Positions 1 to 7,376 of a stretch of DNA of 64,000 bases are shown piece after piece; within the stretch, counting starts at the first letter, position 1, and the number at the start of each line of letters is the position of its first letter. Source of the stretch: Phaeobacter gallaeciensis (GTDB lineage: Bacteria > Pseudomonadota > Alphaproteobacteria > Rhodobacterales > Rhodobacteraceae); NCBI RefSeq assembly GCF_001678945.1, contig NZ_CP015124.1, positions 3,448,001-3,512,000 of the forward strand. The letters run 5' to 3'. The notes below the pieces were generated by a model. That model did no database searches. It was not told where the DNA came from and saw nothing but the letters and a program-made list of their open reading frames with translations. Both the position numbers and the translations under genes were made by a program.

Positions 1-1
1 G

Positions 2-1126
2 GTCAAGTTCATGTCGAACGATACCCTGCACCATGTGGACCGGATCGGCGTCTTCCGCCCTGCCATGCAGGTGGTGGATGAACTCGGCCCGGGTGAGATC
101 GGCTTCCTGACGGCATCAATCAAGCAGGTACGCGACACCCGCGTCGGCGACACCATCACCAATGACCGGAACGGCTGCGAGGTGGCTCTGCCGGGCTTCA
201 AACCGGCGCAGCCGGTGGTGTTCTGCGGTCTCTTCCCGGTGGATAGCGCCGAATTCGAAGACCTGCGCGACGCCATCGACAAGCTGGCTCTCAACGACGC
301 CTCCTTCAGCTTTGAGATGGAGACCTCGGCGGCGCTGGGCTTTGGTTTCCGCTGCGGTTTCCTGGGCCTGTTGCACCTTGAGGTGATCCGCGACCGGATC
401 GAGCGGGAATACAATATCGAGCTGATCACCACGGCGCCGTCGGTGATCTATCACGTCTACATGAAGGACGGCGAGAAGATCGACCTGCACAACCCGGCCG
501 ACATGCCCGACATGTCCAAGGTGGATCACATCGAGGAACCGCGGATCAAAGCGACGATCCTTGTGCCGGATGAATACCTCGGCGATGTGCTGAAACTCTG
601 CCAGGACCGCCGCGGCATTCAGGAAGACCTGACCTATGCCGGCACCCGCGCCATGGTGGTCTACGATCTGCCGTTGAACGAGGTGGTCTTTGACTTCTAC
701 GACCGGCTGAAATCGGTGACCAAGGGCTATGCCTCCTTCGACTATCACCTGACCGGCTACCGCGAGGACAACCTGGTGAAGATGTCGGTGCTGGTGAATG
801 ACGAGCCGGTGGATGCGCTGTCGATGATGGTGCACCGGGACCGCGCCGAGATGCGCGGCCGGGCCATGTGCGAAAAGCTTAAGGATCTGATTCCGCGCCA
901 CATGTTCAAGATCCCGATCCAGGCGGCCATCGGCGGCAAGGTAATCGCGCGCGAGACCCTGTCGGCGCTGCGCAAGGACGTGACCGCGAAATGCTATGGC
1001 GGCGATGCCTCGCGTAAGCGCAAGCTGCTGGACAAGCAGAAAGCGGGTAAGAAGAAGATGCGCCAGTTCGGCAAGGTCGACATCCCGCAGGAAGCCTTCA
1101 TCTCGGCATTGAAAATGGATAGCTGA
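2..1126 (+). CDS. lepA: Elongation factor 4 (LepA), C-terminal part, 5' truncated by window edge
   Basis: The reading frame is open to the left edge, so the N-terminal GTPase domain lies outside the window. What remains (about 374 residues) covers domain 2, the elongation-factor G III/V-like domains and the LepA-specific C-terminal domain. The tail is very basic ([21 protein letters not shown]) and is typical of LepA where the protein reaches the ribosomal A site. LepA is a membrane- and ribosome-associated GTPase that back-translocates or remodels stalled ribosomes and helps 30S biogenesis. The first in-frame ATG at position 11 is internal and should not be taken as the start. A strong terminator follows directly. 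Identification is certain from the conserved [15 protein letters not shown] segment and the C-terminal tail. Confidence 0.97.
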   Translation, partial: VKFMSNDTLHHVDRIGVFRPAMQVVDELGPGEIGFLTASIKQVRDTRVGDTITNDRNGCEVALPGFKPAQPVVFCGLFPVDSAEFEDLRDAIDKLALNDASFSFEMETSAALGFGFRCGFLGLLHLEVIRDRIEREYNIELITTAPSVIYHVYMKDGEKIDLHNPADMPDMSKVDHIEEPRIKATILVPDEYLGDVLKLCQDRRGIQEDLTYAGTRAMVVYDLPLNEVVFDFYDRLKSVTKGYASFDYHLTGYREDNLVKMSVLVNDEPVDALSMMVHRDRAEMRGRAMCEKLKDLIPRHMFKIPIQAAIGGKVIARETLSALRKDVTAKCYGGDASRKRKLLDKQKAGKKKMRQFGKVDIPQEAFISALKMDS

Positions 1127-1155
1127 GGCCGTCTGGCGAAAAATTCGTGTAGATC

Positions 1156-1192
1156 AAGGGCGCCATTCCTTTAGCGGGAGTGGCGCCTTTTT
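1156..1192 (+). terminator. Rho-independent terminator after lepA
   Basis: Perfect 11-bp stem (1159-1169 with 1177-1187, one G-U pair) with a 7-nt loop, followed by five T residues at 1188-1192, 30 bp after the lepA stop codon. Confidence 0.85.
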
Positions 1193-1343
1193 GTTCCTGG
1201 GGTAACTGCGCGGTCGGCCGCTGTGGTCTGACGGACGGGGAAATGGGCCGACAGGGCGCCGAATTAACCGGCAGGTACTTGTGACGGCATGCATCCTGCA
1301 CTGGGCCGGATCAGACCCAAGCAGCGTTCGTAGGTGAGGAAAA

Positions 1344-1505
1344 GTGGCGGGACCACCAGGCAACCGTGCGGTTTTGATTCCCGAGGACCTGTATGTACAG
1401 GTGGGCGCCAGGTAAACGGACCAGGATCCGAACAGAGCCAGCTCCCTCGGAATTGCTTAAGGCCACTGGAATGCTACCTGTCACAAGAAGGGCAGAACCC
1501 GCCAC
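1344..1505 (+). ncRNA. Candidate structured RNA, family not recognised
   Basis: The 420 bp between the lepA terminator and mmcB hold no convincing protein gene but show nested complementarity. An 8-bp closing helix (1344-1351 with 1498-1505) encloses a 9-bp helix with one bulged C (1377-1386 with 1445-1453). Inside that sits a hairpin with a 6-bp stem (1387-1392 with 1397-1402). I tested the sequence by eye against SRP RNA, 6S RNA, RNase P RNA and permuted tmRNA. None of the invariant motifs fits well, although short stretches (GAGGAAA, CCAGGTAA, AACAGAG, GCAGAACCCG) are reminiscent of RNase P. Strand is assigned + only because a weak hairpin with a T-run (about 1540-1566) lies downstream. 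Confidence 0.3.
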
Positions 1506-1616
1506 GGCCCTAGGTAGTGTGCGGGCGCTGCGGCGGCAAGGGGCAAGTGGTAAGAGTTTTTGCCTTTACCGTCCTCGGGCTTGCATTTTGTTCCCGAATT
1601 GTTCACTCCTGATGCC

Positions 1617-2063
1617 ATGGTGGATGAGAATGATCTGGAGCGGTTTCAGCCTGGTCAGCGGCTGGCGCGCGGGGTGGCGCGGTATTTGCGCTCGCTTGGC
1701 TTTGTCTCGGTCGAGGAATTCGTGCCCACACGCGGCCTGCGCGTTGATCTGATGGCGCTGGGCCCAAAGGGCGAGATCTGGGTGATCGAATGCAAATCCA
1801 GCCGCGCCGATTTCCAGTCAGACAGCAAATGGCAAGGGTATCTCGAGTGGTGTGACCGCTATTTCTGGGCGGTAGACACCGAGTTCCCGGTCGAAATCCT
1901 GCCGGATGAGACCGGGCTGATCGTCGCCGATGCCTATTATGGCGAGATTGTGCGTATGGGGCCGGAAGCGAAGCTGCCCGCAGCGCGGCGCAAGAAGATG
2001 ACGCACAAGCTGGCGATGGACGCCGCACGGCGGCTGCAGGCGGTTCTCGACCCCAGAGTGTAG
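1617..2063 (+). CDS. mmcB: MmcB-family DNA repair protein
   Basis: About 148 residues matching the alphaproteobacterial MmcB family, a putative restriction-endonuclease-fold protein that is SOS-regulated and needed for mitomycin C resistance in Caulobacter. Visible hallmarks are the D-(x)n-ExK-type core: VDLMALGPKGEIWVIECKSS has Asp, then Glu and Lys of the PD-(D/E)xK signature. A conserved tryptophan-rich stretch (YLEWCDRYFWAV) follows. I chose the ATG at 1617 (MVDENDLERF) because the family starts close to the FxPGQRLARGVARYLR segment; upstream in-frame starts lie in the structured-RNA candidate. It converges with the repeat-protein gene, with only 12 bp between the stops. I did not see a clear LexA box upstream. 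Confidence 0.85.
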   Translation: MVDENDLERFQPGQRLARGVARYLRSLGFVSVEEFVPTRGLRVDLMALGPKGEIWVIECKSSRADFQSDSKWQGYLEWCDRYFWAVDTEFPVEILPDETGLIVADAYYGEIVRMGPEAKLPAARRKKMTHKLAMDAARRLQAVLDPRV

Positions 2064-2075
2064 CAGATGTGATCC

Positions 2076-3377
2076 TCACATGCGCAGATCGACCGCTTGT
2101 TCTTGTTTCAGGATCTTGTCGACCTGACCGCTTGGGAGGGCCAGCGCGACAGTGCCTCCGTTTGCCAGACCTTTGACTGTGACCGAGCTACCATCGCCAA
2201 AATTGATGAGCAGGGCATCGTCCTTCTTTACGATTGTGGCGCTGGCGGCTTTTTCGCTGGAGACCATGAGGGCCAGATCTGCACCGTCCGAAAGGGTGAC
2301 CACGTCATTGCCCTCGGCCGCGCCATCCTGCAGCGCCATGGTAAAGCTGCCTTTTGACAGCAGAACCGTATCGTCGCCTGTCCCGGCGCCAAATGTGACA
2401 TGCCCCTGCGCTGCCAAGGATAGCGTGTCATCGCCGCTGCCTGTGTGCAGGCGGGCGTACCGCGGGAAGTCCAGCCCGTCCCCGGATTGATCATTCAGCA
2501 CCACATTGACCACATCATTGCCGTCGCCGGTTCTTACGCCGTCCAGAACAGTGGCGTTAAGGGTCAGAACATCGTCGCCCGATCCGGTATCCAGTCGTGA
2601 CACGACCCCCGCGCGAATGGCCAGGCTGTCATTGCCATCGCCGGTGTTCACCTGATTGAGGTGGCGGGCCGAGATGCTGAGCGCGTCATCGCCCGTACCG
2701 GTATCGAGTCCCGTGATCGTTTCCGCATTCAGAGCGACCGCGTCATTACCGCCACCGGTCGAAATCTTGCGTATCGTCTGTGCTGAGATCGCCAAGGAAT
2801 CGGCGGCGGAATAATTGGCATAATACGTGGTCATCCGCGCCCCGCCGGATTTGTAAACGACCAACTCGGTGCCTCGGTTTTGCCGGTCGGTATGCACGTC
2901 CTCGACCACATCGCCGGTCAGGGCTACGGCGTCCGATCCATCACCGGTTTCGATGCCCTTGATCACCCCGCCAGCGTAGGACACGGCATCGTTGCCAGAG
3001 CCGGCGCCGAAGGCGTTTGGAGGGGGCGGGAAGAAGGCGTGAATATCGCCCTCGTCTGTGACCACCAAAAGCATGAGGTGGCTGCTCTGGCTGTTGTCCT
3101 GTTGCAGCGTGGCGAGGGCCTTTTGCATTTCTTTGGTTTTTAGCGCGAAGGCAATCGCGCGCGCATTGTCCTCCAAGCGTTTCATGTTGGCCTCCGCTTC
3201 CTTGCGCTGCTCTAGGCGTTCGGCGCGCTGCACCTTCTGGCTTTCTTCCAGAAGGGTTTTGGCGCTGGCCCCTTTGGTCCAATCGGTGGCTGTGGTTTCC
3301 GCAGTCGCCGCCAAATCCGGTGTGTTCGTGCCAGCATAAAGGCCGGTAAAGCTGTTGATGCCGAAAACGGAGTTCAT
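2076..3377 (-). CDS. RTX-like repeat protein with 19-residue GxGxD repeats
   Basis: 433 residues; start chosen at 3377 because an AGGGG ribosome-binding site precedes this ATG. Residues 45-95 form a charged, probably coiled-coil helix. From about residue 125 the protein is built of repeats that begin TGxG(D/N)Dx(L/V). Copies start at 125, 144, 207, 226, 245, 264, 283, 312 and 331, most spaced by exactly 19 residues. The motif is like the GGxGxDxUx turn of RTX calcium-binding beta-rolls, but only one turn motif occurs per 19 residues, so the fold may be a wider beta-helix. There is no signal peptide and no neighbouring type I secretion genes. The function is unknown; a secreted or surface calcium-binding protein is an inference. 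Confidence 0.75.
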   Translation of the reverse strand: MNSVFGINSFTGLYAGTNTPDLAATAETTATDWTKGASAKTLLEESQKVQRAERLEQRKEAEANMKRLEDNARAIAFALKTKEMQKALATLQQDNSQSSHLMLLVVTDEGDIHAFFPPPPNAFGAGSGNDAVSYAGGVIKGIETGDGSDAVALTGDVVEDVHTDRQNRGTELVVYKSGGARMTTYYANYSAADSLAISAQTIRKISTGGGNDAVALNAETITGLDTGTGDDALSISARHLNQVNTGDGNDSLAIRAGVVSRLDTGSGDDVLTLNATVLDGVRTGDGNDVVNVVLNDQSGDGLDFPRYARLHTGSGDDTLSLAAQGHVTFGAGTGDDTVLLSKGSFTMALQDGAAEGNDVVTLSDGADLALMVSSEKAASATIVKKDDALLINFGDGSSVTVKGLANGGTVALALPSGQVDKILKQEQAVDLRM

Positions 3378-3633
3378 AATCTGCGCCCCTCTAAATCCAA
3401 ATGAATGGCCTTTAGGGTCGCGCTGGAGTCTCAAAAAGAAATTAATCGCGCTGAAGGAAGCAGTAACGTTTTTTTGTTTAGTCGCGAGGTTTCATAGCTA
3501 CTTGGCGTTAAGTGGCTTGCGTAGCAGTAAAGTTTCCACGCTCGGGTGGGAACTCAGGCGCGGTATGTGACGCGCCGCTTCAGTTATCTGGCGGGCGCCT
3601 GCACGGACACAGCCGCCCGTCCGGGTGCCAAGG
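3378..3633. other. AT-richer intergenic stretch, no gene seen
   Basis: About 256 bp upstream of the repeat-protein gene. The part around 3420-3500 is clearly richer in A and T than its surroundings and probably carries that gene's promoter. No RNA gene or convincing small frame was seen. Confidence 0.5.
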
Positions 3634-3822
3634 TCAGTCCGACAGGCTGCGGGCTGCCTGAGCGGCGGCGCGGATTTCGTCGGCGATTTCCTCGGCTTCT
3701 TCGGGGTCGAAATCCATCGGGATCTCAATATCGCCGGCTTCGATGAAAATGCGCACCATGCCGATATCGGTCGGGCCGATCTGCATGTTCGCTTCGATAT
3801 CGCGTTCGCTGTTGATGCCCAT
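3634..3822 (-). CDS. Small acidic protein, DUF6324-like
   Basis: 62 residues, strongly acidic, with the segment MDFDPEEAEEIADEIRAAAQAAR predicted as an amphipathic helix. The length and the N-terminal IGPTDxGMVRIFIE strand resemble a small conserved family of Rhodobacteraceae that I recall as DUF6324; the family number is from memory and should be checked. A good ribosome-binding site (CAGGAGG-like, read on the minus strand just above 3822) supports the start. No function is known. It is transcribed away from the acetyltransferase gene that follows on the other strand. Confidence 0.7.
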   Translation of the reverse strand: MGINSERDIEANMQIGPTDIGMVRIFIEAGDIEIPMDFDPEEAEEIADEIRAAAQAARSLSD

Positions 3823-3926
3823 CGTGACCTCCTGTGGGTGACCTTCTGCGGCGCATAAACGGCCTGAGGCATCCTGCTAGCCCGGAGCCTGTTGAAAGGC
3901 AAGCGGGCATCGTGGTCAGATAAGCC

Positions 3927-4409
3927 ATGGAAAAAGTGACTTTGCGCCGATTCGAAGCCGAGGACAGCCCCTGGCTGGTGGAGCGGCACCAGACCCTTTA
4001 CACGCAGGACGAAGGGTTCGACGACACATTCGGCCCGCTGGTGGCCGAGATCCTGCGGGATTTCTGCGCGGATCATGATCCGGAAAGGGAACGCGGCTGG
4101 ATCGCAGAAGAAAACGGCCAGCGGCTTGGCTCGATCTTCTGCGTGCGGCTGAGCGATACCACCGCCAAACTGCGCCTGTTCCTGCTGACGCCGGAGGCGC
4201 GCGGCAAGGGCATCGGCAAGCGCCTGCTGACCCAATGCATGCAGTTCGCGCGTGATGCGGGCTATCAGGATATGACGCTGTGGACCCATGAAAGCCACGA
4301 AGCGGCCTGCGCGCTTTATGCTGCATTCGGGTGGGAACTGGCCGACAGCAAGCCGGTTCATTCCTTCGGACAGGATTTGATCGAACAAAGCTGGAAAACT
4401 GTGCTTTAA
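3927..4409 (+). CDS. GNAT-family N-acetyltransferase
   Basis: 160 residues forming a single GNAT domain, which moves an acetyl group from acetyl-CoA to an amine. The acetyl-CoA-binding motif A is clear: LRLFLLTPEARGKGIGKRLL, with the R-G-K-G-I-G-K pyrophosphate loop. The C-terminal strand ALYAAFGWELADSKP is also typical. The N-terminal part (LRRFEAEDSPWLVERHQTLY) resembles the GNATs often found fused or next to MarR regulators, but no MarR domain is present here. The substrate cannot be read from sequence. It is monocistronic, directly upstream of tRNA-His. Confidence 0.85.
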   Translation: MEKVTLRRFEAEDSPWLVERHQTLYTQDEGFDDTFGPLVAEILRDFCADHDPERERGWIAEENGQRLGSIFCVRLSDTTAKLRLFLLTPEARGKGIGKRLLTQCMQFARDAGYQDMTLWTHESHEAACALYAAFGWELADSKPVHSFGQDLIEQSWKTVL

Positions 4410-4453
4410 CCCCCTTGCGCTCGGTATGTACCTAGGCTAAATCGCCCCCCAGT

Positions 4454-4530
4454 GCCGCCTTAGCTCAGTTGGTTAGAGCGCTGGATTGTGGATCCAGAGG
4501 TCCCCTGTTCAAGCCAGGGAGGCGGTACCA
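4454..4530 (+). tRNA. tRNA-His (GTG), A73, no encoded G-1
   Basis: 77-nt cloverleaf: acceptor 4454-4460 pairs with the 7 bases before A73. D-stem GCTC/GAGC, anticodon stem CTGGA/TCCAG, loop TTGTGGA (anticodon GTG), T-stem CCCTG/CAGGG. CCA is encoded at 4528-4530. The discriminator is A, not the C73 usual in bacteria, and the base before position 1 is T, so the normal G-1 identity element is not encoded. This combination is known from many alphaproteobacteria. Confidence 0.95.
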
Positions 4531-4724
4531 TTCTCTCCCCTTTTCCGCATAACGCATTGATTGCGATCGGTTAGTTCGCATGCATGGGCGCGCCCAAGCA
4601 CCTGTAGGCGCTACAAGGGCTTGGCGGCAGCAGCTCACCCGCATGCCATGCAGATGAGCGTTGGTCTGATCCATCTGAACCCGTTGCAGCACTGCTGTGG
4701 TTCGCCTAGCCGGTACGGGTGCGG

Positions 4725-5081
4725 TTATTCGCCCGTGGTCGTGGTGGTTGTCGTCGTGGTGGTGCCGGTTTCGTCATCACCGGTCACGACCAGAAGAATC
4801 ACACTGCTCAGAATCACTCCGGCGGCGGCGGTGGGGCTTAGCCCGGTACCCTGCATCGCTTCGGGCAGCGTTTCGCTAACCGCTTGAGAGTTGGAGGCGC
4901 GGCAGGTGACCTTGAGCAGCCCACCCGGCAGGTATTGTGCGGAGACCGGAACCCCTGCACCACATGCGGCGCGGCTCTTTGCTTCGTTGAGGGCTGCGCT
5001 TGCGCCCTGGGCTGAAAGTGGCCCGGGAGCGGCAAAAAGAATCAGGGCGGCTAGGGCGGTCAAAGAACGGGGGGAAAACAT
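4725..5081 (-). CDS. Small exported protein with poly-threonine tail
   Basis: 118 residues. There is an N-terminal signal peptide (MFSPRSL...FAAPGPLSAQ), two cysteines (40 and 60) that could form a disulfide, a hydrophobic segment at about 84-101 (AAAGVILSSVILLVV) and then DDETG followed by ten consecutive threonines. The threonine codons make a purine/pyrimidine-skewed simple repeat in the DNA near 4735-4765. No family is recognised. The layout suggests a periplasmic domain anchored by a C-terminal membrane helix. The following + strand gene also encodes an exported protein, but the two are divergent and a functional link is unproven. Confidence 0.6.
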   Translation of the reverse strand: MFSPRSLTALAALILFAAPGPLSAQGASAALNEAKSRAACGAGVPVSAQYLPGGLLKVTCRASNSQAVSETLPEAMQGTGLSPTAAAGVILSSVILLVVTGDDETGTTTTTTTTTTGE

Positions 5082-5261
5082 TGAAGCCTCCGAAAAATCA
5101 TTACGATACTCCCCTAGCAGCTTACAGACCTATGCCGCGCTTGCAACGACGGCGCGGGAATGGGACAGTTTCAACATGATTTCTGCCGATGGCCCGTTTG
5201 CGGGGCCACTGCTGCTCTGGTGGCTGGGGCATGGTGTATTGGTATTCGAGGGTTGAGTGAC

Positions 5262-5840
5262 ATGACGCAAAGTTTCCTAAACAGATGTGCGGCGGCGTCC
5301 GCAGTGATGGCCCTGACGGCGGGGCCGGTTCTGGCGCAGTCAGCGCCGGTTCTTTACACGGTCATCGTCCCGGCAGGCGAGTTCGGCTCGGCGGCGTTCC
5401 TGCGTCAGTTGGTGACGAGCCTCTCCGCCGCCAAGGCCTTTTGCGCTGATATCGACGCCGCGGAATACCGGGTGGATTGTCTCGCGGAGCGTCTGGAAAG
5501 CGTTTCAGCGGAAATCCCCGAGGATTCGGATTACGAGGAGGTCCGCCAGGTTCTGCGGGACACAGCGCGGGACATTCACCGTCTGACCCGAAATAACCGG
5601 GATTGGAAGCAGGGGAATGCCTATGCGTCGCGCAAGGCGTCGCCCTCGGACCGGACCACGCGTCCGTTGACGCCGGTCAACCCGGCGCGGGCCGCGCAGG
5701 TAAACCAGCAGGCCAGCGCCATTTTGGATCAGGCGCAGACGGTCCTATTGCGCAGCGCCGAAGCGGCAGAAGAGCGGCGTTCGCAATATGTGCAGATTGC
5801 CGAGGCGCTGGGATCGAACAAGGTGCTGCTGCGTTCCTGA
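5262..5840 (+). CDS. Exported hypothetical protein
   Basis: 192 residues. I chose the ATG at 5262 because it opens a clean signal peptide (MTQSFLNRCAAASAVMALTAGPVLAQ, cleavage after AQ). The mature part has a helical middle with two cysteines (around FCADIDAAEYRVDCLAERL), then a basic linker, then a long C-terminal helix (ASAILDQAQTVLLRSAEAAEERRSQYVQ). No domain is recognised. It converges with the following small membrane-protein gene (33 bp apart). An upstream extension of the frame to 5160 is possible but would destroy the signal peptide. Confidence 0.65.
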   Translation: MTQSFLNRCAAASAVMALTAGPVLAQSAPVLYTVIVPAGEFGSAAFLRQLVTSLSAAKAFCADIDAAEYRVDCLAERLESVSAEIPEDSDYEEVRQVLRDTARDIHRLTRNNRDWKQGNAYASRKASPSDRTTRPLTPVNPARAAQVNQQASAILDQAQTVLLRSAEAAEERRSQYVQIAEALGSNKVLLRS

Positions 5841-5873
5841 TGCAGACCGCCCGCCTTGCTGTGCCGGGGGGGG

Positions 5874-6176
5874 CTATTTCAGCTCGATTTCCTGCAGGAC
5901 CGCACTGGTTTCTGGATCCAGAATCAGGATGCGCTGATCCTGGGTCACCACCGCCACCCAGCCGGTGCCAAAGGTGACAGCCTCGGCCGTGACGCCGTCG
6001 GGCAGGGTGATGCTTTCGGGAAGCGAGGGCCCGTCTGCAGACAGACGGATGACAAGCAGCGAGATTACCACTACAAGCCCGCCAATCATGACCACGGTCA
6101 GCGTGGTCACCAGTCGGCGCAGGAACTTCAGCTGCGGCGGCTCTTCTTGCAATTCGGGTTTGGAAGGATCTGTCAT
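5874..6176 (-). CDS. Small membrane-anchored protein, DUF6476-like
   Basis: 100 residues: an acidic/proline-rich N-terminus, a basic stop-transfer patch (LKFLRRL), one transmembrane helix at about 22-44 (VTTLTVVMIGGLVVVISLLVI), then a short beta-rich periplasmic domain ending VLQEIELK. It resembles a small family in Rhodobacterales that I recall as DUF6476. The start codon lies in a palindromic CATG (6174-6177) that also contains the start of the divergent pseudouridine synthase gene. Each gene's upstream signals therefore lie in the other's coding sequence. The frame continues upstream past this ATG, but that stretch is antisense to the synthase and is rejected. No function is known. Confidence 0.7.
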   Translation of the reverse strand: MTDPSKPELQEEPPQLKFLRRLVTTLTVVMIGGLVVVISLLVIRLSADGPSLPESITLPDGVTAEAVTFGTGWVAVVTQDQRILILDPETSAVLQEIELK

Positions 6177-7209
6177 GGAGCGCCGCCGGATAGAATTCGT
6201 TATCGCGGAAAATCCGCCTAAACGGCTTGATAAAGCGGTTTCACGTGATGTGCCAGAGGAGGCAACCCTATCGCGGACCCGTCTGGCGCGGCTGATTGAC
6301 GAGGGCGCGCTGTCCGTTGACGGGCAGGTGGTGCGCGATCCCAAGGCGCGGGTCGAGGCAGGGGCGGTGATTTCAGTCACCGTCGAGGAAGCCAGTGACA
6401 GCCATATTGGCCCCGAGGATATCCCGCTAGATGTGGTGTTCGAGGATGACGATCTGATCGTCGTCAACAAACCGGCGGGCATGGTGGTGCATCCGGCGCC
6501 GGGCACGCCCTCCGGCACGCTGGTCAACGCGCTAATGCATCATTGCGGCGATAACCTCTCGGGTGTCGGTGGGGTGAAGCGCCCCGGTATCGTGCATCGC
6601 ATCGACAAGGAAACCTCGGGTCTTCTGGTGGTGGCGAAATCCGATGTTGCGCATCAGGGACTTGCGGCGCAGTTCGAACGTCACACGGTCGAACGCTATT
6701 ACCGCGCGGTCTGCTATGGTGTGCCCGATGCCAACGATCCCCGGCTACGCGGTGTCAAAGGTGCCAGTTTCGAGACCGGCAACATCCTGAAGCTGACCAC
6801 CCAGCTGGCTCGCCACAAGACAGACCGACAGCGTCAGGCGGTGCTGTTTCAGGGCGGTCGCCACGCGGTGACGCGGGCGCGTATCGTGGAGCCTTTTGGC
6901 AATCCGGCGGTGGCGGCGCTGATAGAATGCTGGTTGGAAACCGGCCGGACCCATCAGATCCGGGTGCATATGGCCCATGCAGGTCATGGGCTGATCGGTG
7001 ATCCGACCTATGGCGGCAAACGCAAGCTGCCGGTTAAGGCGCTGAGCGAAAAGGCGCTTGTGGCAGTTCAGGCCTTTCCGCGGCAGGCACTGCATGCGGC
7101 GGTTCTGGGCTTTACCCATCCGGTCAGCGGCGAAACGGTGCGGTTCGAGGCGCCCTTGCCGCAGGATATGCAGGACCTTCTGGAGGCGCTGCGCGGCGCA
7201 AAAGGGTGA
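6175..7209 (+). CDS. rluD: RluA-family 23S rRNA pseudouridine synthase (RluD-like)
   Basis: 344 residues. An S4 RNA-binding domain (about 15-80: PKRLDKAVSRDV...SRTRLARLIDEGALSVDGQVV) is followed by the RluA catalytic domain. The catalytic aspartate lies in HRIDKETSGLLVVAK; the downstream GRTHQIRVHMAHAGHGLIGDPTYG motif is diagnostic. Family members isomerise uridines in 23S rRNA; RluD modifies helix 69. The S4 domain and length favour RluD over RluA or RluC. The ATG at 6175 has an AAGGA ribosome-binding site at about 6163-6168 and shares CATG with the divergent gene. Farther upstream the frame is open but encodes antisense sequence. Confidence 0.9.
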   Translation: MERRRIEFVIAENPPKRLDKAVSRDVPEEATLSRTRLARLIDEGALSVDGQVVRDPKARVEAGAVISVTVEEASDSHIGPEDIPLDVVFEDDDLIVVNKPAGMVVHPAPGTPSGTLVNALMHHCGDNLSGVGGVKRPGIVHRIDKETSGLLVVAKSDVAHQGLAAQFERHTVERYYRAVCYGVPDANDPRLRGVKGASFETGNILKLTTQLARHKTDRQRQAVLFQGGRHAVTRARIVEPFGNPAVAALIECWLETGRTHQIRVHMAHAGHGLIGDPTYGGKRKLPVKALSEKALVAVQAFPRQALHAAVLGFTHPVSGETVRFEAPLPQDMQDLLEALRGAKG

Positions 7210-7292
7210 TCTATGGGCCGCCGATAGGGGCCTGTGATCAAGATTACAGACCGTGATCGCGGGTTCGGTATAAGGTGTGATTATCGGTAGGA

Positions 7293-7321
7293 CTTGAAAC
7301 GGAAGAACCTCTTCCCCATAT
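7293..7321 (+). promoter_or_regulatory. Sigma-32 (heat-shock) promoter of rpoH
   Basis: CTTGAAA at 7293-7299 and CCCCATAT at 7314-7321, separated by 14 bp, match the classic heat-shock consensus (CTTGAA, 13-15 bp, CCCCATNT) almost perfectly. Transcription would start about 45-50 bp before the rpoH ATG, so RpoH probably activates its own gene. Confidence 0.85.
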
Positions 7322-7376
7322 TCGTCCTACAACAACGCTGATGTTAAGTCCTTAAACATTGGGAGGGACAGACCGA

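Noticed and set aside
1320-1510. RNase P, 6S, SRP or tmRNA gene
   Set aside because: A few short words resemble RNase P, but the conserved core order and length do not fit. The SRP GGAAGGAAGCAG loop is absent and no tmRNA tag frame is visible. Left as an unassigned RNA candidate.
1393-1752. 119-residue frame starting in the RNA candidate
   Set aside because: It lies in a different frame from mmcB, crosses the structured region and has no protein-like composition.
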